Assembly: GCF_000699445.3 (NCBI RefSeq)
Contig: NC_067195.1
Location: 65,964,591-66,028,590 of the forward strand
From: Schistosoma haematobium
Lineage: Eukaryota; Platyhelminthes; Trematoda; Strigeidida; Schistosomatidae
DNA: 64,000 nt
Reading direction: 5' to 3'
The notes under the pieces: generated by a model
What the model was told of the DNA's origin: nothing
Seen by the model: the letters and a program-made list of their open reading frames with translations, nothing else
Databases searched by the model: none
Program-made: the position numbers and the translations under genes
In this document: positions 38,901-50,900 of the stretch, one piece after another
Layout of the letters: each line of letters starts with the position of its first letter
How positions within the stretch are numbered: the stretch's first letter is position 1

Positions 38901-41900
38901 ATAGCATCAGCATCGATCGCTTAAAAGCAGCGTATTTAGAAGGAAATCCTATCCACGTCGATTTTCCTTCGGTACAATCGAACGACACGACTCCAACACT
39001 TACAATACCTCATCCGACAACCAACACACACGATGATACTTCGACAGTATCCGAAAATAAACTTAAAACGACGCGTTCTGGAAGAAGGGTGAGATTTCCA
39101 GAACATTTAAACGACTATTGCACGTAAGGCACTTCTCGACATTTTATATTATTTTTAAAAAAAAACAATTTTAATATGCTTATATATTTTTATTTCTATT
39201 TAAAAAAACAAAAAAAAAAAACAATTTTTTTAATGCTATTACGTGTTCATGAGTTTATTTTCCATTTTTTTCCGCCGACATTGTGTTTTTACGCACATAC
39301 GAGTGTATTTCGACATGCACTTACATTTTCTTTTTCTTTTCCAGGACGGCTGGAAAAGAACGATGACGTTTATGAGGATCCGAAATTTTCATTGTACATT
39401 TTCTTTTTTACTATGTTGTACCTCCGTCCCATATAGTAAGGAAAGACGACCAGACGCTGCTAAATTTAGTAAGCTATCAGAAGAGTGTTTACCAACGACA
39501 AACTCGTTGGGTTTAAACTTCTGGCTGGCCACGTCTTAGGGTCGTCACTGCCCCACTAGGGGGGAGTGATCTGTAGCGGTAAATAAATCCCCAAAATAAA
39601 TAGCATTAAGTTTTCGACATTGGATGCTGACCATATGTTTTAGTGGACTCATCTAGCTGAAGGCGCTCGGTCAGGCATCCGCACCAGATCACGTGTGTTA
39701 ACGCCGTGCTCAACACCAACCGCAATCGCTAGCCAGATTAGATCAGAGAATTCCGATATATTGGTCATCGCCAAATATACTCTTCCGGTCTCCTCGACTC
39801 TGTCTTTTGATTTCTCTTGGTGGGAACGAAATATATTAGAAGGTGTTACTGGTAGAAGCGTTGTCAAACACTGAATACCTGTGACATCATCAAAAGCATT
39901 AGTGAGTTTATTGCCATTAAATCAGTCAGTATTATTTCGAGATCCATCATTAATTTGAATGTATACCACCTTTATATTACAATTCTGTAACCTAATCTTA
40001 AGCTAAGATTTTTAGTATATTTCAGTGAGAAAACTGAGTTATACACTAGATAAATGGCATTTATATCTGAAGATAAACGCCTATCTAATTATCTCTATAC
40101 TTTTAGGAGTTCAAATAGTGAGATATGGGTAGGGTTCACATCTATTTGGTTATATCACGAAAGACTGTCAAATATGTCATTTGAATGGAACAAATCATCA
40201 TTATCATAAGTGACTTGACAAAGATTTACCATGGCCTTTTGTGATTAGGTTTTAGGTAATTGTTGCCCATTCGTCAATAGTCAAATTGGTAGGATATCAA
40301 GTGAACAGAACATTAAAAAGTGAAAAGACTAACTGCATGTGAGAAAAATAATAGGGCCTCCCAACAAATTTGTATGTGTCTCAGTCTAAAAAGGAACAAT
40401 TTAAATCAATAACTCGAAGAGAGTGAAGTCAGTGGGCAACGAACCAACACGCGACCCACCATAATCAACCATCAATTTAAAGGAAATCGCTGTCAACCAG
40501 GGAATAAGAAAACAAAAGTACCACAGTGGAGGAAACGCAGCTGTAAATAAATGTTAGTATTAACCTAGTTCTGAGTTAAAGACTAAATATGATATACAAA
40601 AATGAATGAGTCAAATGGGAAACTAGGTATGCAAAGAGGAGGAAGGGGTTTTCTTACTCTTACCTATACACATGTACAAATACTTATGAAAAGATCTTAG
40701 AGTTTGTATCACGGAAGTGTGATTGATTGAAAATGTTTTATTTGTCACTGAGGTGCTAATACTTACAGCGTTTATAGTTCAGTAGTCATAGTGATATATC
40801 GATATTGTAGTGACTCACATTTATCACGAGAACACGACTGGTTTAATAAAAACGCTTATTATTATAACCAACTGTACCAGTGTTTGTTTTAACGTGCTTT
40901 TGTTTGACTGTGCTAATGACAGCTATTTTTTGCTTCCATTCTTATTCCCACACTTCGATTGTAACTTCGCGCGAATTCGGTTACGTTCTGTAACCAAGCT
41001 TGTATCCTGGCACGATCTCGGTATCCTTTCGATGCCACGAGATCGCCAGCAAATAAACCTCGACTTGGTCCATTAATTGTCTTCTGGTATTTGGCTTCTC
41101 GGAGATTTTATGGGTTTCTTTGGTTACGTTCAACCTACGCCTTCTGATTTATTTGGCACGTGTTTCTTGGTAGCGATGTTCATAGTCAACTGCGACTCGA
41201 CACCACGCTACAATATAATTTAACCGTTTCTTCAAGGGTACACAATACACTTAAATGCCGGAATTAAAAGTTACCAGTGGAGGTTCGAAATATTTGGTTA
41301 ACAACCAATATTTGTTTAATACAGTCTTTATTTTATAAACACTGATCATTGGAAAATACTGATGTTTTATATATAAATCAAGTAAATCGATACCTGGACT
41401 TTGATTGCCTCGTTTCTGGATTCACGAGTTCCGAATATATTTTGGAGTTACAGTAGTACTGAATGTAATATGCGGATTAGTAATTTCCAGAGCTAACCGA
41501 TAGATACTCTAATAGCTGTGACTGGACCGGAACTAGAGAGCGAAAACACAGTGAACTGTCCCAAATGCATTATGTACTGAGATTAAAATCACGCAGTTGG
41601 ATATTTACAAAACAACGGTACGTAGACGAACATGTTGGCTCGACATAGAGTATTTTATCAGCAAACACTAGTCTGTGAAGATGTTACGGAATATTAAATT
41701 CGATGAAGAATGAAACATTGTTTTGTTTGAGAATAAATTATTATTATCAATATTTTTAAGCATTCAATGAAGCAAATGTACCACGTTTCGAACAATATAG
41801 TATCTACATTTAAAATGTTTTTCAGTCGTAGATAAGGCAGTAAATTAAGGTAGGACATTCGCCGTGCGAATATTTTGAGCGTTTCAGGCCATACATCTTT

Positions 41901-44900
41901 TCTCATAATGAAGTAAAGGTCCTAAAAGATTTGCCGAGTAATTTTCATGGTTTTTGAACTAATCTTCTCCAAGGTTACGGGGTAAGAGCATTTATTTGAT
42001 CATGGCAGGGTGTCTGCCAGATCTAAACGGATATGGTCAAAACCTTTACGCGGAGTAGAAAACAGACCAGAGGGAGATATTTTATGAACAGCTTCTCTGG
42101 GTTATTGACAATCTGTACAGGGGTGTGCCTAAATCTTCAAGTTTTTATTTGTTCTAGATCTGCAAAATCATTACACTATGAACTTGGTAGTCACCCAAAC
42201 AATCAGATTAGACGAACTTTCCAAGGTACTAAAAAATTCTGCGAAAATGCTATTTCGGTACACCTGCATTTTCTTCGTTTGTGAGTTTCCAGTCATAGTG
42301 TTTTACGTGTTACAACCAATATCCATCGTATTTTTAGGAATACACCAGTAGTGAGGACTGGCGTAGCATCTACAGCTGATGTCAGGACTATATCAGGGTT
42401 ATTTCACTGACATTTAACATGTCAGCTGACAGGTCAAAACTCCTTTCCTTATGTGGCTTTCCAAATCTTTCCAAATAACTATTTATGAAGTCGTTTAATA
42501 GCCCAAAACACTGCTAATGCTGTTTTGAGTTTGTAAATAACTTCATTCAGGAGCAGTAAGTTTGAGTGAAACAGATTACTGATTTACCTTCCAGCTTTCA
42601 AACCGCAGAGGTACCAACGGGTGATACATCAGCAATAAATACTGAATGTACCTTCAGTAGTGTGTGTACACCAGGAAAGCAAGTTTGTAGGGCCAGTGAA
42701 ATGTCACTAAGCCACTAGTCAAATCATCCGGCAGTTGGGATACTGAATATCGACCAGGCCATCGATTCTTGTCAAAGTCAAGGACAACCAACGCGCATCG
42801 GTTAATCGTGTGCCGTGGACTGGCGCGTGCGATGGTGGTCTCGTTATCTTTTATGTACTCATTCTTACTAATATATTTCCATAATAACGTCTGTTGTGTT
42901 ATACAGTCTTTAAAGCAGCCATAGTACTTTGGTAAGTCAAAGGGGTAATCCACGTTAGGTGCTGACTGCGAGGTATGACTTTGATGTTGGCTTTTGGTCG
43001 CACTATTCCCGTCCAACACGAGTAGGCCTCAAATCATTCGACAGAGATAATAAACGTTGATGATCTATAAGTTTGAAGAACAGCATCTCTTTGAAGGAAC
43101 TTAATAGACTTTTATTACTTATTTATTTGAACACATAAGTATTTTAAACACGGCTTCTGTTCTTTACTCCATTAAAATGAATTCGATATCAAGTTTTGAA
43201 ATTAACAATTAGCATAACAAGAAAAATTAAGAATAAAAGGGATAGTATTGAAGAACACTCGGTAGTGATCGTAGTTCTGCAAGATTTTTCGGAGATCGTA
43301 CATTTGTCAGTGAAGCTATTCGCTTTATATCTTGTTTAAAACGATTACCATCAACTAGGTATCCAGGACACTCGAAACAAGATATATAAAATGAACACTT
43401 ATTTGAATTCACAGTGAAATTCTTCTCGGTTAAACGACTCAATAAATCCATAGTCTCTGACCATAGGTTATTTTATAAAAACCACGAATAATAAGACTCT
43501 TCATAAACGTCAACATCTTTAAGGCCACTGACTAAATTGTTCATCACTTCCTGAAATATAGCTGGGGTTCAATTTAAACTAAATGCAAGGAAGTTGTATT
43601 TGGATAGATCAAAGGGGGGATGAAGATGGATGAAGATTGATCCGAAGGGATATGAAGATGAACATTTTTTAGGCATACTTTCGAGAATACCTTAGAACGA
43701 CGAAGCCGATTAGGAATATCTTTAGCATCCACCGTAGAGCACATTTGCGTCAACAAACGGGGTTCATATTAATCCATAATGACCACACATTCTAGTAGCC
43801 TCGCCATCAGATCTCAAGTGCATGTAAGGCTAGTGAAATGTCACGTAGTCCTAGCTTCACTATCCGGAATGACCTATGCAGCAGTGGTTGCGCTCTGTTC
43901 TTTGTACCTACTCATGCTAATATATTTATGTAATAACGTCGTTTGTGTTGTACCGTCATCAAAACAGCCATAATATTTGGATGAGACGAAGGGGTAGTCT
44001 TTGTTAAGTACTAATTGTGAGGTGTGACTTCGACGTTAGCTGATTGGTTACACCATTTCTGTCTTACTTGAGTAGGCCTCCAATCACTGGACACACATCA
44101 TTTGCGTTAGTGATCTACAGGCGTAACAATAAGAGTACCTCATTTTTATCTATTCATTTATTTGAATACAAACATTGGTACAACAGGGTACCAAATACAT
44201 ATGCGACACGCAAAAAACTTAGGTTGTGAAGATATAGAGAATGTGAAGTGCGTATAATAAAAAAGAACGACGATGAACAGAAATAAGTGTATGAGAGCGA
44301 AATAATAATAACGGGAGAAGTAGTTCAGTTAGGAAAAATACAACCGGAAAGAATTCTTTCGGTCAAAGAAGTTACACTCACGTTTAAGAAAATAAAAGAA
44401 GGTTGCAGCAGGATCACCGCTACTTGGGCTCCGACTAACAAGCCACCGAGATGACTCTCTGCTGTGCCTAAACGCTCGACCTGGACATTCAAGTACCTGG
44501 CTAGTACTACATTATTTGTCGAACACACTTTCTGTAGTAAAACAGTTTGCTGGTGGAGAAGCTTACCGTTGATCACGGTCGGTCTGCAATCTGTCTGAGC
44601 GTAGACGGAGACGACGAAAAGATATCGTTTCTCAAACCGATTTCTCTCCACTTTCGTGAAACTTCTTAATCTAACTGCCCATAACCGGCTGTAAATAAGG
44701 ATCCAATCGATCAGTGCCGCCTAAACTCTAGCGCTTAATGAGACACCCACGTTGGCAAAATGGACGAAAATAGCACAAAGTTCTCGGATAGAAGCACGTG
44801 GAACAAGCTTTTCGAAGCAAATAATGGAGAGCAAATTTATGGCACTTCACTATAGTTGTGAATACGGATCTTTGATAGACACAGTCAATCCCATTTACAG

Positions 44901-47900
44901 TAGTGTGTGAACGTTGAAGGGGATTAGTTTGAATTGTATACATGGTTTCAGAAAGACTGGTTCAGAGTTCTTATTCAGTCGTAGCATCCAACTTTCGATC
45001 ATTCAGTGACTTGAGATCGTCTATATAGGTTTCCACTAAATGCAAGCTGCGGTATAAATTGAAAAATAAAATACGCTGAGAGTAGCGAAGGTACATACGT
45101 GATGTAGTATAGTGAAAATAATACGAATATTATCATATTATTGTGAATATGATTTATCTGAATGAGCGTTGTAATTTTTCAGTGGTAAGCACTTGACTTG
45201 TGTGTGCTGGGATACGGCTCAGGTGCCTGAAACGTGGGAGTCACATACCGAGCCTTTGACCTAGAGATCTAATCCACAAGGCAGTGGCGCAATATTAAAA
45301 AGTGCAGCCTCTCGGCCGACGGTAACGAACAATGGATTCATACGCCATTTGTTTTTCTCAGGATCCTGGGGATCATGTGTACTACTGGTTTGATCTCAAG
45401 TTTCTTTAGACTCCCTTAGGTGAATCTGTAGTGGCATTGGACCATAACCACACAATCCGCAAAGCTGAACATGAGACAACTCGGAAAATAGATATTCAAT
45501 ATTTAACACGGAGAAATACCTAACGATGGAGAAGGCGCGAACAATGAGTTGAGTGAATTAGAGTTGATCGAATGGCATGGCTCGGCCATGCAGGCGTGGT
45601 CTCTGCTGAATGTTACCTTATATCTTCTATTCATATTAAATATATTGTTCCTTCTCTAGCCTAACCTTGTTCTACATCATGTATTGGTAATTGATACGAT
45701 ACAGTGAGTTGGTGTAGTCGATGGTGTGACTTCCACGTAAGATCTTATAGGTTAGGCAGTTATATCGTGACAAATCTACAAATTTAGGATTAGGTCTATT
45801 ATAAGAGCAGTACTAATATCATAGTAGACCATAGTTCTACAAATCCTCCATACCCACCGAATTTGCTAAAGTGCTGGACATTTGCTTTTCGTCCTCTCAA
45901 TTTCGTGAAAAACACCCGGCCTCGAGGAAGGGGTGAGATGAACGGTCCTTGGCGTGGCTGTACACGCCAGACCATGTGGGAGGGACGGTAGCTCTCCTCA
46001 CCCTCAACCATACGGACGCATTTGGGGGCGGAGTACCCTGTGGTGGAGGCTGGATCAATTCAACCTCGCGTTCCAGACACAAATCCTTCAGTCTCTTATG
46101 CACTGCTTCTCGAAGAACATAAGGAAAATTTCATCCTTTAAGAAAAACTGGATCACCTTGTACTTGGGGTTTTATGGGTTGACGTTTCATCCCTTCGCTG
46201 CATTTAGTACACACGCTTATCATATCTGTAATTAATGAGTCAAAATCTACGGAAACCAGTGAAGACGACTATACATTAAGTCTTTCCATGTTTTTTTAAA
46301 TCCAGTATTGACAGTCCTATTAAATTAACTGGAAACTTGCAACAACCTAGGTTGATTGGTTAAGAGTTGACAACAAACATCTAGGTAAATATCAGAACAT
46401 TAAGGCTCAAGTGTTCATTTACTCCCCCATTTTGTATAGGTATTATATTTCCTATTATTTCATATTTGATTTTGAATGGCTTTGTGTGTTTTTAGGGATA
46501 ACATCGCGCTCCACTGTTTTCACTAGGGTTTAAGATGAAGAAATATTCACTACCAGTCTAGTTTCTTTTATTGGTAGAACGAGGGATACCCAATGGCAGA
46601 AAAAACACACAAGGCATATGTGTAGAATCATCATCTCTGATTGTCAATTCACAGTATTCTTGTATAGACAACTTGTGTCCAGTAGTTACCCATGGTGAGA
46701 ATTCAGTGAGATTTCAAGTTCTCGAATGAAATATTAGACTCTTTGCCGCCTACGTCAACAATAAAGTCGTGGAATGAATAAAGGGAGGAATGCTATCGCT
46801 TCTAAATACAGAAATTACCCTTTGGAAGCGTGGATAGAGATAAATGATCACTAGATCGACCCAAAATAAATAGAAAAAGAACTACGGGGTACATTATCAA
46901 TCCCGGCAAAATGTACAGTAGTTTGATAGACCGACTTGATGTGTCTCATCTTCCTACACTTAAAACCTTTAGGTTGAGGAAAAACACATAAATTACATAG
47001 GTAAAATTTACCACAGGATAAACACTAACCAAACATGTGTTCACCTCCGTAAGCTGCTTTGCACTCCTTTGTTGAATTATTTTTCACATTTCCACGAGAA
47101 TGAAAACCATTATTAGACAAACGGAAGCCTCAGCGACATTGAGAATGCAGTTTATTAAAATGACTAGGCAAAGTATCAAAATTATTCACGGAGTGGAAAT
47201 CATGCTCGTCCACTGCTTCACGATCAATACATGTCGTTTTAATTTTTTGATATTATCTTCTAGGTTTCTGAGGTACTTCTTTTTTTTAATTCGGGATATT
47301 TATACCGGCAATCAACCGATCTCGAAAATGAGTTTCCGATTGTCCTGTTTCTATAGTTCAAGTATACAGTATTTTAATTTATGATAAATTTGTCGTGTCA
47401 TTTTATGAAACTTTGACCTCTCTCTGCATTCAAAGCTGGCACACTGGACATGAATAAGTAGTAACTCTCTGGGAGATTCATACAAGAGTGAAATTAGTTT
47501 GTCAGGAAGAGTCGGATTCTTTAATAGTTTATAAGCTTGTTCGCCGATGAACGTCGGGAGATAAGCTGTTAATTTAACATCTTTAGTATCGTTTCTAGTC
47601 GTGCATTAGATTTCGAAGTCTTCAAGGCCATCCCTAAATGAACTGATATCCGACTGTCCATGATCTGACCCCATTTCGACGACGGTGTGATAAGAAGAAG
47701 TACTCGAATTAATGTACTAACTAACGATTTCCGAAATAGTACTGTTTAAGGCAGGTGGAACTAGATGAGCACAAATGAACGTAATTTATTTGGAAATCAT
47801 AGTCAGCGCGCGGCCATGTACAAAGGAATTATCAGTATATACAAATACCGTGCCTATTGCGTCCACCATGCTATGGTGAGGCTATCGGTTGAACTACATA

Positions 47901-50900
47901 TACCGACTATCGACCTCTTGAAGCAAAGTCCTATCAGGTTGTAATCATGCAAGTTGAGCTTGAATTTATTAATCGTCGTGCAGGTATCTGCTTAGCTCAA
48001 CACTTGTTACAACCAACATCTTTTCGACATGTATGAGATATTGAGCATAATCTTGTGATGCTACTTGACATCTCAAACACATACTGCTCGTGCTACGATT
48101 TATTCGCCTGTTGATAGCTACTTCGATTAATAGTCCTACAGATACCTGTAAACTTTACGTGAATGAACCATACAATCGAACCTCTTCAGTATGCAACGAC
48201 TAAGATAAATCGAATATAACTAAATGTTGTTTTCTTACGGTGTCTAGATTGATTATTGTCGCAACCCTAAGAAAATGTTCCATCGGTGGTTCGTGAGAGA
48301 CACGTTTCTGCATGAATGGCCAGCCTTAACTTAAAATGCGGTCAAGGGCGTGAGAGTGTTTAGTATTGTTCGATTTCAAGCATTGAGTAATAGACGAAAT
48401 TCAGTGGTTTATCTGTGATAGTAAATGTGTTCAAAGCCATATCCATCCACTAAACTTTGTTCTCTAGGATCGATGAGTAAGTTGTAATGTTCGAGTACAT
48501 TTAGATATTTGGTAGGGACCAGGATGTTATTGTTCGTGAAAATCTTGTATATGTGCTCTTTCAACTCTATGATTCCCCAAAACATGCCTTCCATCGATGG
48601 TGATAGGTTTTCGCGACATTGGGTAACCCTCGTTCTACTAATAAAAGAAACTAGACTGGTAGTGAATATTTCTTCATCTTAAACCCTAGTGAAAACAGTG
48701 GAGCGCGATGTTATCCCTAAAAACACACAAAGCCATTCAAAATCAAATATGAAATAATAGGAAATATAATACCTATACAAAATGGGGGAGTAAATGAACA
48801 CTTGAGCCTTAATGTTCTGATATTTACCTAGATGTTTGTTGTCAACTCTTAACCAATCAACCTAGGTCGTTGTAAGGTCTACCGTTGTTCGAGTGCAGAG
48901 TGAACACTGCTTCCATTTAGTTGTAGATCATAATCCGAATAAATGCTCAGTTTCGCCCGACCATCGATTATGTGACAAACATTTGTGGAAGTATTAGTGA
49001 TGTGAAACAGGCGAAAACTCTCCATGATCATTCCTCATATGTGTGTAAATAAAGTAATCAGAGTTACACCGTTTTAGGGCAATGCTAAACAGAATCGTTA
49101 CGTTACATCCGTTTAGACCGCGTTCTAATGACCTTGAAATTCCGAGTAATTGAACTGGTGGATCTGACTTTGAGTGATCTCAGAAAGAGAGAAATAGTTG
49201 ATTTAGCATATTATTTTCGAAAACACTACTCTTTCAGATAGGATATTAGAAACTTATTGTGAGCATTTTACAAACAATATGACATATATGGATAGTTAAT
49301 GGGATAGTTCATGAAAAACCTATCTTAAGTTTGAAAACACTTTTTTTCTGTATTTTGTTTTAATGTTTAGTGGATGTCATTGATGAAATATAAAACGTAG
49401 TTACAGGTATTCGTGGTACCATTTCTGACACGAACTACAAATGTCATGTCGTCGTAGAAGTCATACAACTCCGGGTTATTTACAACCTAGAACTTTGGAT
49501 GACCGGATTAGGGTGGGTCGTTTTGAACATGACTCTTTTTTTATTCAGTGTTACCATAAACAAGTATCACTGACTTATATTATCATTATTATCATCAGAG
49601 CTTTTGTTATCTGTTGTTGGTGAGACCCCTATCTAACTTACTTTTAATTATGTACGAGCAAGTTGAACGTATACAAGGCCCCTTACGTAGTGAAATGGTG
49701 GTACACAACTGAAGTTAACCTAAAGGGAATGGCTGCTCATATCCAACACTCAAGTTTCGGGTGAACGAACTCTGTATATGAAGTAAAAATGTCTCAGCAT
49801 CGATATGGATAACAGCTGGACGTATAGAAAGTAGGGCTCGAAAACCTTCGGTTGCTGCCGCACAGCAGGGTCTCGTCTATTGATGACTCCTTGGCCATTG
49901 ACTTTCTGGACAACAGGTAGCTCAATGTTATTCACGGCATATATATCTGCACTTTGGTGACTAGTATACATCATAATGCAATTAAGAGTATTTATGGCAA
50001 CTACTGAAGTCTAGATCATTCAGCTAAGTTGTCCAGATCACTGTAAAGCTCTAAACTATCACCTTCATTTTTTATCGCTCTCCATATCCTGAAATTGTCA
50101 GTATATAACAAGACCAACGATAATAGGGAACTAGAAGAACCATTTACATACAGGAAGAAAAACACTGGTCCCAAAACTGTATGCTGAGGCACTCCGGTAA
50201 GCACAGTTTCTCAGCTAGTCAACTTTGAGTTCACTCGTACTCCTTGTTGACGCACAAGTAGGAAGTTTTTTATCTGCATTAATAGATTGCCGCCAACCCC
50301 GGCATTTCCTAACTTATATAACGGTCGGTTATAAGCAACTTTATCAAAAGCCGTGATAAAGTCGTTGTAGGCTACATCTTTAGGTAAATTTTGATTATAA
50401 GATTGCACCAACTTTCATGGGCTGCCAATAAGTTAGTAAGGCACAAATAGCCTGTTTTAAGGCCATGCTGCTTCTCAGAAACGACTCGGTTTTCACCAAG
50501 ATACTTGAACAACTTTCTGAATGATCTTTTTTAAAAATGAAACGTTCAAGCTGCCTAAGCTTACGTGTCGATAGTTATCAGATTTGTGTCTCGTACCTGT
50601 TTTGAAGATAGGACTTACTGTGGCGTTCTTCCAGTCTTTTAGTGGTCTACCTTGGGTTTTTGGTAGATTCAAACATGTACTTAACGGCTTTGGAATACAA
50701 CTTGCTAATTTCTTTGGTAACTAGGATGCGATTTATGGGGTCCTATGGATTAACCTATATCAGGCTCATTTAGCAGACTGAAGACATCGAGTCCCTTAGT
50801 GATTAAAGTTTGTCGGACTTCTTGGTGTGGTCCCAGGTATGTACGAACAGTAACTTTCGTGCACGAATTTCTAAGTACTTTCCAAGTCCTTTCAGAAGGG

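Larger units (their letters stand above)
36282..39892 (+). mobile_element. Young Ty3/gypsy LTR retrotransposon, internally deleted
   Basis: 3611 bp, flanked by a 4-bp target duplication AAAG (36278-36281 and 39893-39896). The two 321-bp LTRs read identical, so insertion was recent. Body order: a PBS-like TGGTGAACCC just after the 5' LTR, gag, protease in the -1 frame, integrase, then a polypurine tract AGGGGGGAG at 39558-39566. Reverse transcriptase, RNase H and the N-terminal HH part of integrase are absent, as if about 2 kb were removed near 38000-38020. It cannot self-mobilise and would need proteins supplied by an intact relative. Confidence 0.93.

Noticed and set aside
49441..49623. A further Tyr-rich-gene exon ([16 protein letters not shown]...)
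   Set aside because: There is no acceptor and donor pair giving the phase 2-2 pattern, and little Tyr.
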